Below are positions 36,360 to 44,018 of a stretch of DNA of 64,000 nt, in pieces. How positions within the stretch are numbered: the stretch's first letter is position 1; every line of letters begins with the position of its first letter. Under the pieces are notes generated by a model. That model worked only from the letters and a program-made list of their open reading frames with translations. It searched no databases and had not been told where the DNA came from. This DNA is from SG8-30 sp964406445 (GTDB taxonomy: Bacteria; Pseudomonadota; Gammaproteobacteria; Steroidobacterales; Steroidobacteraceae): NCBI GenBank assembly GCA_964406445.1, contig CAYORU010000012.1, positions 1 through 64,000 of the forward strand, given 5' to 3'. A program made the position numbers and the translations under genes.

Positions 36360-36884
36360 ATGCACTGCCCGTTCTGCGGCCACGAGGAAACGAAGGTGAC
36401 CGATTCCCGCCTGGCGGGCGAGGGCCGGCAGATCCGCCGTCGCCGCGAGTGCCTGGCCTGCGGCGAGCGCTTCACGACCTTCGAGACCGCCGAGCTCGTG
36501 ATGCCTCAGGTGGTCAAGGGCGATCGCAGCCGCGAGCCCTTCGACGAGACCAAGCTGCGCGCCGGCATGCTCAAGGCGCTCGAGAAGCGACCGGTCGCGC
36601 GCGACGACCTGGAGGCGGCGGTCGAGCGGATCTGCCACCGCCTGCGCAACCTCGGCGAGCGCGAGGTGCCGTCGCGCTCGGTGGGCGAGCTGGTCATGGA
36701 GGAGCTGCGCCAGCTCGACGAGGTCGCCTACGTGCGCTTCGCCTCGGTGTACCACCGCTTCCAGGACGTGGACGCCTTCCGCGAGCAGATCGACCAGCTC
36801 GACGTCCGCCGCCGCCGCGACCCCGGCACCGGCCAGCTGCCGCTGCTGCCCGGCGCCGGCCGCGAAGGCAAGGGCAAGCCGTGA
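36360..36884 (+). CDS. nrdR: Transcriptional repressor NrdR
   Basis: Zinc-finger and ATP-cone protein that represses ribonucleotide reductase genes according to nucleotide levels. The zinc ribbon is CPFC...CLAC, followed by GERFTTFETAEL, and the ATP-cone domain fills about 50-140 (VVKGDRSREPFDETKLRAGM). 174 residues, slightly longer than average because of a Gly/Arg-rich tail. It overlaps ribD by 4 bases (GTGA). Confidence 0.96.
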   Translation: MHCPFCGHEETKVTDSRLAGEGRQIRRRRECLACGERFTTFETAELVMPQVVKGDRSREPFDETKLRAGMLKALEKRPVARDDLEAAVERICHRLRNLGEREVPSRSVGELVMEELRQLDEVAYVRFASVYHRFQDVDAFREQIDQLDVRRRRDPGTGQLPLLPGAGREGKGKP

Positions 36885-37987
36885 GCTTCGACGCGCTGGA
36901 CGCCCGGCACATGGCGCGCGCGCTCAGGCTCGCCGGCCGCGGCATCGGCAGCACCGACCCCAACCCGCGGGTCGGCTGCGTCATCGCCCGCGGCGAGCGC
37001 GTTCTCGGCGAGGGTTTCCACGCCCGCGCCGGCGGGCCGCACGCGGAGGTCGAGGCGCTGCGCGCCGCCGGCGCCGCGGTGCGCGGCGCGACCGCCTACG
37101 TCACGCTCGAACCCTGCAGCCACCATGGCCGCACGCCGCCCTGCGCCGACGCGCTGGTCGAAGCCGGCATCGCCCGCGTCGTGTACGCGATGGGCGACCC
37201 GGATCCGCGCGTCGACGGCAACGGGGTGGGGCGCTTGCGGGCGGCCGGCCTGGTCGTGGAGGGTGGCCTGATGGCCGGCGAGGCGCGCGAACTCAACGCC
37301 GGCTTCGTGTCGCGGGTGGAGCGCGGCCGGCCGCTGCTGCGCCTCAAGCTCGCCGCGAGCCTCGACGGGCGCACCGCGCTCGCCTCCGGCGAGAGCCGCT
37401 GGATCACCGGCGAGGCTGCGCGCGCCGACGTCCAGCGCCTGCGCGCCCGCGCGGGCGCGGTCATGACGGGCATCGGCACCGTGCTCGCCGACGATCCGCG
37501 CCTCGACCTGCGCCTGCCGGGCGCCTCCCGGCAGCCGCTGCGGGTGGTGCTCGACCGCAGCCTGGCGCTGCCGCCGGCTGCCCGCATCCTCGACGCGCCC
37601 GGCGAGACGCTGGTCCTGACCGCCGCGGCCGAGGACGGGCGCGCCGACGCGCTTCGCGCGCGCGGCGCGCGCGTCGAGCGGGTGCCCGAGGCGGGCCGCG
37701 GCCTCGACCTCGGCGCGGTGCTCGCGCGCCTGGCCGCGCTCGGGGTCAACGAGCTGATGGTCGAGGCGGGCCCGACGCTTGCCGGCGCACTGCTCGAGGC
37801 GGGCCTCGTCGACGAACTGGTGCTCTACCTGGCGCCGGTGATGCTCGGTCCGGACGCGCGGCCGCTGGCTGCTCTGCCGGCGCCGGCGGACATGGCCGGC
37901 CGGCTCGGCTTCGAAACGAGGGACCTGCGCCGGCTGGGCGCGGACCTTCGTCTCACCCTCGTTCCGGCCGCCGCGAGGAGCGCCTGA
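36881..37987 (+). CDS. ribD: Bifunctional riboflavin deaminase/reductase RibD
   Basis: Performs steps two and three of riboflavin synthesis: deamination then NADPH reduction of the pyrimidine intermediate. The deaminase half has HAEVEAL and LEPCSHHGRTPPCADAL (zinc ligands); the reductase half has LKLAASLDGRTALASGESRWITG and VEAGPTLAGALL. The GTG at 36881, overlapping the nrdR stop, is the start; the open frame continues upstream only as an nrdR shadow. 368 residues. The stop overlaps the ribE ATG (TGATG). Confidence 0.95.
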   Translation: MSFDALDARHMARALRLAGRGIGSTDPNPRVGCVIARGERVLGEGFHARAGGPHAEVEALRAAGAAVRGATAYVTLEPCSHHGRTPPCADALVEAGIARVVYAMGDPDPRVDGNGVGRLRAAGLVVEGGLMAGEARELNAGFVSRVERGRPLLRLKLAASLDGRTALASGESRWITGEAARADVQRLRARAGAVMTGIGTVLADDPRLDLRLPGASRQPLRVVLDRSLALPPAARILDAPGETLVLTAAAEDGRADALRARGARVERVPEAGRGLDLGAVLARLAALGVNELMVEAGPTLAGALLEAGLVDELVLYLAPVMLGPDARPLAALPAPADMAGRLGFETRDLRRLGADLRLTLVPAAARSA

Positions 37988-38598
37988 TGTTCACCGGAAT
38001 CGTTCAGGCCGTCGGCCGCGTCCGCTCCCTCGAGCCGCGCGGCGGAGACCTGCGCCTCGTCGTCGGCACGGGCGGCCTCGACCTCGCGGGCGTGGCGGTC
38101 GGCGACAGCATCAGCGTCAGCGGGGCCTGCCTGACGGCGGTAGCGCTCGAGCCGGGCGCCTTCGCGGCCGACGTCTCGCGGGAGACGCTCGAGCGGACCA
38201 TCCTCGGCGGCCTCGCGCCGGGCTCGCCGGTCAACCTCGAGCGCGCGCTGAGGGCCGGCGACGCCCTCGGCGGGCACTACGTGACCGGCCACGTGGACGG
38301 CCTCGCGCGGGTCGTGGACCTGCGCGAGGACGCGCGCTCGTGGCGCCTGCGCTTCGAGGTGCCGGCCGGCCTCGCGCGCTACCTCGCGCCGAAGGGCTCG
38401 GCCACCGTGGACGGGGTCAGCCTCACCGTGAACGAGGTGGAGGGCCGGGTGTTCGGCGTGAACCTGATTCCGCACACCCTCGAGGTGACGACCCTCGGCG
38501 CGCTCGAGCGGGGCCGCGTGGTCAATCTCGAGGTCGACATCATCGCCCGTTACGTGGAGCGGCTCATGGCGGCCGGCCCCCCCGTCGGCGTAGAGTGA
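37987..38598 (+). CDS. ribE: Riboflavin synthase alpha chain
   Basis: Dismutates two lumazine molecules to riboflavin. The 203 residues form two lumazine-binding repeats, starting MFTGIVQAVGRV and repeating after YVTGHVDGLARV. Family signatures GACLTAV, NLERAL, GHYVTGHVDG and SLTVNEV are present. Coupled to ribD by a 1-base overlap. Confidence 0.95.
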   Translation: MFTGIVQAVGRVRSLEPRGGDLRLVVGTGGLDLAGVAVGDSISVSGACLTAVALEPGAFAADVSRETLERTILGGLAPGSPVNLERALRAGDALGGHYVTGHVDGLARVVDLREDARSWRLRFEVPAGLARYLAPKGSATVDGVSLTVNEVEGRVFGVNLIPHTLEVTTLGALERGRVVNLEVDIIARYVERLMAAGPPVGVE

Positions 38599-38623
38599 CG
38601 CCCCCCTTCCGCGGACCGCCGGC

Positions 38624-39730
38624 ATGGCCGAACTGAACAGCATCGAGGAGATCCTCGCCGACCTGCGCGCCGGGCGCATGGCCGTGATCATGGACGACGA
38701 GGATCGCGAGAACGAGGGCGACCTGATCATGGTCGCCGACAAGGTCCGCCCCGAGGACGTGAACTTCATGGCCCGATACGGGCGCGGGCTGATCTGCCTG
38801 ACGCTGACCCGCGAGCGCTGCCGCCAGCTGCGCCTGCCGCTGATGGTCGGCGACACCGACGCGGGCCACCTCACCAACTTCACGCTCAGCATCGAGGCGG
38901 TGGAGGGCATCACCACCGGCATCTCGGCCTACGACCGCGCCCACACGATCCGCACCGCGGTGCGCCCCGACGCGCGCCCGGAGGACCTGCGCCAGCCGGG
39001 GCACATCTTCCCGCTGATGGCCCAGCCGGGTGGCGTGCTGACCCGCGCCGGCCACACCGAGGCCGGCTGCGACCTCGCGCGCCTCGCGGGCTGCGAGCCC
39101 GCCGCCGTGATCGTCGAGATCCTCAACGAGGACGGCACGATGGCGCGCCGCCCGGACCTCGAGCGCTTCGCCGCCGGGCACGGGCTCAGGATCGGCACCA
39201 TCGCCGACCTGATCCGCTACCGCCTGCACAACGAGCGCTCCGTCGAGCGGGTCTCGGACCAGGCGGTGGACACCGACTTCGGGCGCTTCCGGATGTGCTG
39301 GTACGAGGACCACGTGCACCGGACGGTGCACGTCGCGCTGGTGCGCGGCGACATCGCCGGCGACCCGCCGCCGCTGGTGCGCGTGCATCTGAAGGACACG
39401 CTGCGCGACGTCATCGGCGTGCACGGCGAGGGCAGCGGCTGGACGCTGCGCGCGGCGATGCAGCGCATCGCCGAGGAGGACAGCGGGATCATCATCGTCC
39501 TGCGCCACGACGAGACGGCGCGCTCGATCATGGACTCGGTCGCGGCCCTCGAGCAGGGGCGCGGCCACGCCGGCGCAGCGCAGCCTGGCGGCACGGTGCT
39601 GCGCACCTACGGCATCGGCGCCCAGATCCTCAAGGACCTCGGGGTGTCGCGGATGCGCGTACTGTCGTCGCCGAAGCAGATGCTCGGCCTGTCGGCCTTC
39701 GACCTCGAAGTGACCGATTACGTGGACTGA
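38624..39730 (+). CDS. ribBA: DHBP synthase RibB with a degenerate GTP cyclohydrolase II domain
   Basis: The N-terminal half (1-205) makes 3,4-dihydroxy-2-butanone 4-phosphate and is complete: DDEDRENEGDLIMVADK, TGISAYDRAHTI and RAGHTEAGCDLARLAG. The C-terminal half is GTP-cyclohydrolase-II-shaped but lacks the zinc cysteines. Where RibA reads RVHSECLTGD and then two more Cys, this has RVHLKDTLRDVIG, with no Cys. It is thus probably only a RibB enzyme with an inactive or regulatory tail, as in other gammaproteobacteria, and a separate RibA would be needed. No FMN riboswitch fits the 25-base gap upstream. Confidence 0.92.
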   Translation: MAELNSIEEILADLRAGRMAVIMDDEDRENEGDLIMVADKVRPEDVNFMARYGRGLICLTLTRERCRQLRLPLMVGDTDAGHLTNFTLSIEAVEGITTGISAYDRAHTIRTAVRPDARPEDLRQPGHIFPLMAQPGGVLTRAGHTEAGCDLARLAGCEPAAVIVEILNEDGTMARRPDLERFAAGHGLRIGTIADLIRYRLHNERSVERVSDQAVDTDFGRFRMCWYEDHVHRTVHVALVRGDIAGDPPPLVRVHLKDTLRDVIGVHGEGSGWTLRAAMQRIAEEDSGIIIVLRHDETARSIMDSVAALEQGRGHAGAAQPGGTVLRTYGIGAQILKDLGVSRMRVLSSPKQMLGLSAFDLEVTDYVD

Positions 39731-39746
39731 CGGATATACTCCGCGC

Positions 39747-40223
39747 ATGGACAACCTCCGCGTCATCGAAGGCGACCTGCTGGCCCGCGACCTGCGCTTC
39801 GCGATCCTCGCCACGCGCTTCAACGAGCGCGTCGTCGACGGCCTCGTGCGCGGCGCCGTGGACGCCCTGCGCCGCCACGGCGCGGGCGACAAGCAGATCG
39901 AGGTCGTCCGTGTCCCGGGCGCCTGGGACATGGCGCCGGCGGCGCGCCGGCTGGCCCAGTCGCGGCGCTACGACGCGATCGTCGCGGTCGGGGCGGTCAT
40001 CCGCGGCGCGACCGCCCATTTCGACTACGTCGCCGGGGAGTGCTCCGCCGGCCTCGCGCGCGTCGCGGCCGACACCGGGGTGCCGGTGGGCTTCGGCGTC
40101 CTGACCACCGACACCGCCGAGCAGGCGATGGACCGCGCCGGCGGCAAGGCGGGCAACAAGGGCGCCGACGCGGCGCTCGCAGCGCTCGAGATGGCCAACC
40201 TGCTCAGGCGACTGGAGGCCTGA
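39747..40223 (+). CDS. ribH: 6,7-dimethyl-8-ribityllumazine synthase
   Basis: Joins the RibD product to DHBP to form lumazine; assembles into large capsid-like or pentameric particles. 158 residues with FAILATRFNERVVDGLVRGA, RVPGAWDMAPAARRL, AVGAVIRGATAHFDYV (active-site loop) and GVLTTDTAEQAMDRAGGKAGNKG. Complete. Ends 1 base before nusB. Confidence 0.96.
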   Translation: MDNLRVIEGDLLARDLRFAILATRFNERVVDGLVRGAVDALRRHGAGDKQIEVVRVPGAWDMAPAARRLAQSRRYDAIVAVGAVIRGATAHFDYVAGECSAGLARVAADTGVPVGFGVLTTDTAEQAMDRAGGKAGNKGADAALAALEMANLLRRLEA

Positions 40224-40224
40224 G

Positions 40225-40671
40225 ATGGCCGACGACCGGCGCCGGGAGAACCGCGCCCGGAGCGTCGCGCGCCGGCTCGCGATGCAGGCGCTCTACCAGT
40301 GGCAGCTCGGCGGGCAGCCCTGGCAGGACGTGCACCAGCAGTTCGCGGGCGACCCGGACTACGGCAAGGCGGCCCCCGACTACTTCCGAGCGGCGCTGAT
40401 GGACGTCGCGAGCGGCCGCGAGTCGCTCGACCGCGAGCTCGCGGCTTTTGCCGACATCCCCATCGCGCAGCTCGACCCGGTGGAGCGCGCGGTGCTGTGG
40501 GTAGGCCTGTGGGAGCTGATCCACCGGCCGGACGTGCCCTACCGGGTGGTCATCAACGAGGCCGTCGAGCTGGCGCGCCGCTTCGGCGCCACCGATGGCC
40601 ACAAGTTCGTGAACGCGGTGCTCGACCGCGCCTCGCGGGTGCACCGCGCGCCGGAGCGCGGCGCGGCCTGA
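40225..40671 (+). CDS. nusB: Transcription antitermination factor NusB
   Basis: RNA-binding helical protein that joins NusE/S10 at boxA to prevent termination in rRNA operons. 148 residues: RSVARRLAMQALYQWQLGG at the N-terminus, IAQLDPVERAVLWVGLWEL, PYRVVINEAVELARRFGATDGHKFVNAVLD. Standard position after ribH in Gammaproteobacteria. Confidence 0.96.
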   Translation: MADDRRRENRARSVARRLAMQALYQWQLGGQPWQDVHQQFAGDPDYGKAAPDYFRAALMDVASGRESLDRELAAFADIPIAQLDPVERAVLWVGLWELIHRPDVPYRVVINEAVELARRFGATDGHKFVNAVLDRASRVHRAPERGAA

Positions 40672-40693
40672 GGCCGCCGCCGGCGAAGCGGCC

Positions 40694-41650
40694 GTGCCCG
40701 CCGGCGAGTTCGAGCTGATCGGGCGCTACCTGCGCGACCTCGGCGCCCGCCGCGGCGACGTCCTGCTCGGCGTGGGCGACGACTGCGCGCTGGTCGCGCC
40801 GCCGGCCGGCCGGCATCTCGCGCTCGCGGCCGACGCGATCGTCGAGGGCGTGCACTTCCCGCCGGGAATCGCGCCCGAGCACGTCGGCCACCGCGTGCTG
40901 GCGGTCAACCTGAGCGACCTCGCCGCGATGGGCGCAGAGCCCGCCTGGGCGCTGCTGACCCTGACCCTGCCGCGCGCCGACGAGGAATGGCTCGCGCGTT
41001 TCGCGGCCGGCCTCGGCGCGCTCGCCGCGCGTCACGGCACGGCGCTCGTGGGCGGCGACACCACCTCGGGGCCGTTGACGGCCAGCGTGGCGGTGGCCGG
41101 CTTCGTCGAGCCGGGCCGGGCCCTGACGCGGGCCGGGGCGCGGCCGGGGGACGGGCTGTTCGTCAGCGGCTGGCCGGGGGAGGCCGCGGCCGGCCTCGCC
41201 GTGCTGCAGGGTCGCATCGGTGGCGGGGACCCTGGCGCCCGCGGCCGGCTGGCGGCGCGCTTCCTGCGGCCGGAGCCGCGCGTGGCGCTCGGGCGTGCGC
41301 TCGGCGGCTCGGCCAGCGCCTGCATCGACCTGTCCGACGGCCTCGCCGGCGACCTCGCGAAGCTGTGCGAGGCGAGCGGGGTCGGCGCCGACCTGCTGGG
41401 CGAGGCGCTCCCGGTGTCGGCGGATCTCGCCGGCTGCGCGGGGACCGGCGAGGCGCGACGCCTGCTGCTCACTGGCGGCGACGACTACGAGCTGCTGTTC
41501 ACGCTGCCGCCCGGCACATGGGCGCCGGACGAGGCCGCTGCGGGCGTGCGCGTGACGCGCATCGGCACCGTGCGGGAGGGGGCCGGGATCTCGCTCGACG
41601 GCGCGCCGCTGGCCCGTGACCTCGCTCACGGTTTCGACCACTTCGCATGA
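40694..41650 (+). CDS. thiL: Thiamine-monophosphate kinase
   Basis: Phosphorylates thiamine phosphate to thiamine diphosphate. 318 residues; GVGDDCALV near the start, DAIVEGVHF, NLSDLAAMGAEPAWAL and LTGGDDYELLFT are the PurM-like family marks. GTG start at 40694. In E. coli pgpA follows thiL; here a kinase gene follows after a 124-base gap instead, and no pgpA is seen. Confidence 0.95.
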   Translation: MPAGEFELIGRYLRDLGARRGDVLLGVGDDCALVAPPAGRHLALAADAIVEGVHFPPGIAPEHVGHRVLAVNLSDLAAMGAEPAWALLTLTLPRADEEWLARFAAGLGALAARHGTALVGGDTTSGPLTASVAVAGFVEPGRALTRAGARPGDGLFVSGWPGEAAAGLAVLQGRIGGGDPGARGRLAARFLRPEPRVALGRALGGSASACIDLSDGLAGDLAKLCEASGVGADLLGEALPVSADLAGCAGTGEARRLLLTGGDDYELLFTLPPGTWAPDEAAAGVRVTRIGTVREGAGISLDGAPLARDLAHGFDHFA

Positions 41651-41774
41651 GCCGCCACCGGCCCGCGGCGAAGCGCGATCCAGTTCACGGTCGCCGGCGG
41701 ATTTGACCGAATAACCTGCCGCGGTCGAGCGTCGCGGCCCGCGCGGCGCCGGTCCCTGAAAGGCAGGCCTGAAC

Positions 41775-43100
41775 TTGAGCAAGACGCTGCCGATCCTGCG
41801 CCCCGGGCGCGAGGGTCCCCCTGCCGACCGCCCCGTGCCGGAGCGCATCGGCCGGTACGACGTGATCCGCGAGGTCGGCCGCGGCTCGACCGGCTGCGTC
41901 TTCCTGTCGCACGACCCCGAGTACGGCCGCGACATCGCGATCAAGGTCTACCACGTCAATGCGCTGGACGATCCGGAGCGGGCGCGGGTCGCGCGGAAGA
42001 TGTTCCTGTCGGAGGCCCACATGGTGGGCATGCTCCAGCATCCGAACATCATGCCGATCTACGACGCCGGCGAGGAGAACGGCCTCTACTACGTGGTCAC
42101 CGAGTTCGTGCACGGCGCCCGCACGCTCGCCGCCTACACGCGACCGGACAACCTGCTGCCGGTCGACGACGTCGTGGGCATCGTCTACAAGTGCGCGAAG
42201 GCGCTGCACTACGCGCACGTGCGCGGGGTGATCCACAGGGACGTCAAGCCCGGCAACATCATGCTCACGATCGACAGCGACGTGCGGCTGATCGACTTCG
42301 GCATTGCGCTGCTCAAGGACGCGGACTTCTCGCGCATCCAGGGCATCGCGGGCAGCCCCAGCTACATGTCGCCCGAGCAGGTCCAGGGCGGCGAGATCAC
42401 GGCGAGCTCGGACCTGTACTCGCTGGGCGCGGTGCTCTACGAGCTCCTGACCGGTTTCCGGCCGTTCCGCGGCGGCACGCTCGCCAAGCTGCTTCAGCAG
42501 ATCGTCAACGCCAGCCCCGCGCCGGCGACGACGTTGCGCCCGAACCTGCCGGTCGAGCTCGAGGGCATCCTCTCCATGGCCTTGCGCAAGGAGCCGGAGC
42601 GCCGCTACGCGAACGGCGCCGAGTTCGCCGCCGCGCTCGCCAAGCTGCACGGGCACCTGCGGGCCAGCTCCGGCCGGCCCGAGTGGCAGGAGCGCTTCGC
42701 GCGGCTGCGCAAGCTGTCGTTCTTCCACGAGTTCTCGACCGCGGAGATCTGGGAGGTCCTGCGCGCGGCGAGCTGGAGCCAGTACGAGGCCGACCAGGAG
42801 ATCGTGCGCGAAGGCGCGACGGATGACCGCTTCTACGTCATCGTCGGCGGCGACTGCAGGGTCGAGCGGCACGGCCAGGCGATCGGCCGGCTCGAGACCG
42901 GCGCCTGTTTCGGCGAGACCAGTTTCGTGCGCGGCGCGAAGCGGCAGGCCTCGATCGTCGCCAATACCCCGGCGACCATCCTGCTGGTCAGCTCCTCGCT
43001 GCTCGAGCAGGCGTCGCAGGCCTGCCAGCTGCGCTTCCACCGGGTGTTCCTGAAGTCGCTGATCGGGCGGCTGCAGGGGGGGACGGGAGAAGAGAAGTGA
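41775..43100 (+). CDS. Ser/Thr protein kinase with C-terminal cyclic nucleotide-binding domain
   Basis: A 441-residue eukaryotic-like kinase. The catalytic domain (about 25-290) is complete: GRGSTGCVFL loop, Lys in AIKVY, HRDVKPGNIML, DFG in IDFGIALL and GSPSYMSPEQ in the activation segment. Residues about 310-430 form a cNMP-binding beta-barrel (FYVIVGGDCRVERHGQ, GACFGETSFVRGAKRQAS). There is no transmembrane segment, so it is cytosolic and probably tuned by a cyclic nucleotide. The TTG at 41775 is supported by AAAGGCAGG at 41758-41766. Its TGA stop is inside the first unit of repeat copy 3. Substrates unknown; the FHA protein at 25637 is a speculative partner. Confidence 0.9.
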   Translation: MSKTLPILRPGREGPPADRPVPERIGRYDVIREVGRGSTGCVFLSHDPEYGRDIAIKVYHVNALDDPERARVARKMFLSEAHMVGMLQHPNIMPIYDAGEENGLYYVVTEFVHGARTLAAYTRPDNLLPVDDVVGIVYKCAKALHYAHVRGVIHRDVKPGNIMLTIDSDVRLIDFGIALLKDADFSRIQGIAGSPSYMSPEQVQGGEITASSDLYSLGAVLYELLTGFRPFRGGTLAKLLQQIVNASPAPATTLRPNLPVELEGILSMALRKEPERRYANGAEFAAALAKLHGHLRASSGRPEWQERFARLRKLSFFHEFSTAEIWEVLRAASWSQYEADQEIVREGATDDRFYVIVGGDCRVERHGQAIGRLETGACFGETSFVRGAKRQASIVANTPATILLVSSSLLEQASQACQLRFHRVFLKSLIGRLQGGTGEEK

Positions 43101-43190
43101 CCAGTGACCGGTGATCGGTGATCAGCCGGAACGCTCGACGAGAGGCGCTACCCGGTCTTGGCCGATCACCGATCACCGATCACCGGTCAC
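43097..43190 (-). repeat. Heptamer inverted-array element, copy 3
   Basis: Left units GTGACCA, GTGACCG, GTGATCG, GTGATCA (43097-43124); right units CGATCAC three times and CGGTCAC (43163-43190). The core matches copies 1, 2 and 5 only when reversed, so this copy is inverted. It fills the gap between two convergent genes and provides both of their TGA stops (43098-43100 plus strand; 43189-43187 minus strand). Confidence 0.9.
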
Positions 43191-43990
43191 GGCTTCTCCA
43201 CCCGCGCATACGCCGAGTGGTTGTGGATCGACTCGAAGTTCTCGGCCTCGACGACGTAGGCCTCGATCCGCGAATCCGCGTTCAGCCGCACCGCGATGTC
43301 GCGCACGAGATCCTCGACGAACTTCGGGTTGTCGTAGGCGCGCTCCGTCACGTACTTCTCGTCGCGCCGCTTGAGGATGCCGTAGAGCTCGCAGGAGGCC
43401 TCCCGCTCGGCGACCTCGATCAGCTCCTCGAGCCAGACGTGGCCCTGGACCCGCGCCGTCAGCGTGACGTGCGAACGCTGGTTGTGGGCGCCGTACTCGC
43501 TGATGTCGCGTGAGCAGGGGCAGAGCGTCGTCACCGGGACCACCACCTTGAGCCAGGTCTCCGTGCGTCCGGCGCGGCGCTCGCCGATCAGCGTGACGGC
43601 GTAGTCCATCAGGCTCTCGACCCCGCTCACCGGCGCCTTCTTGTTGACGAAGAACGGGAACGTCATCTCTATGTGGCCGGCCTCGGAATCGAGGTACTCG
43701 GTCATCTCCCCGAGCATCAGCCGGAAGGTCTCGACCGAGATCTCGCGCTCGTGCCGGTTCAGGATCTCGACGAAGCGCGACATGTGCGTGCCCTTGAAGT
43801 CGTGGGGCAGGAACACGTACATGCTGAAGGTGGCGACCGTGTGCTGCTCGCCGCCGGCGCGGTCCTGGATCCGGACCGGGTGCCGGATGTCCTTGATCCC
43901 GACCTTGTTGATCGGAATGCGCCGCAGGTCCGCGCGGCCCTGCACGTCCTCGATGTCGGCGGTCTCGAAAGCCCCGGTTGCGATGCTCAT
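43187..43990 (-). CDS. folE2: GTP cyclohydrolase FolE2 (type IB)
   Basis: Converts GTP to dihydroneopterin triphosphate, the entry to folate and related pathways, as the metal-flexible alternative to FolE. 267 residues with NKVGIKDIRHPVRIQDR, FVNKKAPVSGVESLMDY, CPCSRDISEYGAHNQRSHVT (the active-site Cys) and FVEDLVRDIAVRLN. The stop codon lies within repeat copy 3. It lies 28 bases after dxs and is probably cotranscribed with it. Confidence 0.95.
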   Translation of the reverse strand: MSIATGAFETADIEDVQGRADLRRIPINKVGIKDIRHPVRIQDRAGGEQHTVATFSMYVFLPHDFKGTHMSRFVEILNRHEREISVETFRLMLGEMTEYLDSEAGHIEMTFPFFVNKKAPVSGVESLMDYAVTLIGERRAGRTETWLKVVVPVTTLCPCSRDISEYGAHNQRSHVTLTARVQGHVWLEELIEVAEREASCELYGILKRRDEKYVTERAYDNPKFVEDLVRDIAVRLNADSRIEAYVVEAENFESIHNHSAYARVEKP

Positions 43991-44018
43991 GATGGGTTCC
44001 GCAGGCGCCGGTCGGCGC

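Noticed and set aside
38599..38623. Possible FMN riboswitch before ribB
   Set aside because: The gap is 25 bases, far too short, and no RFN-box sequence is seen.
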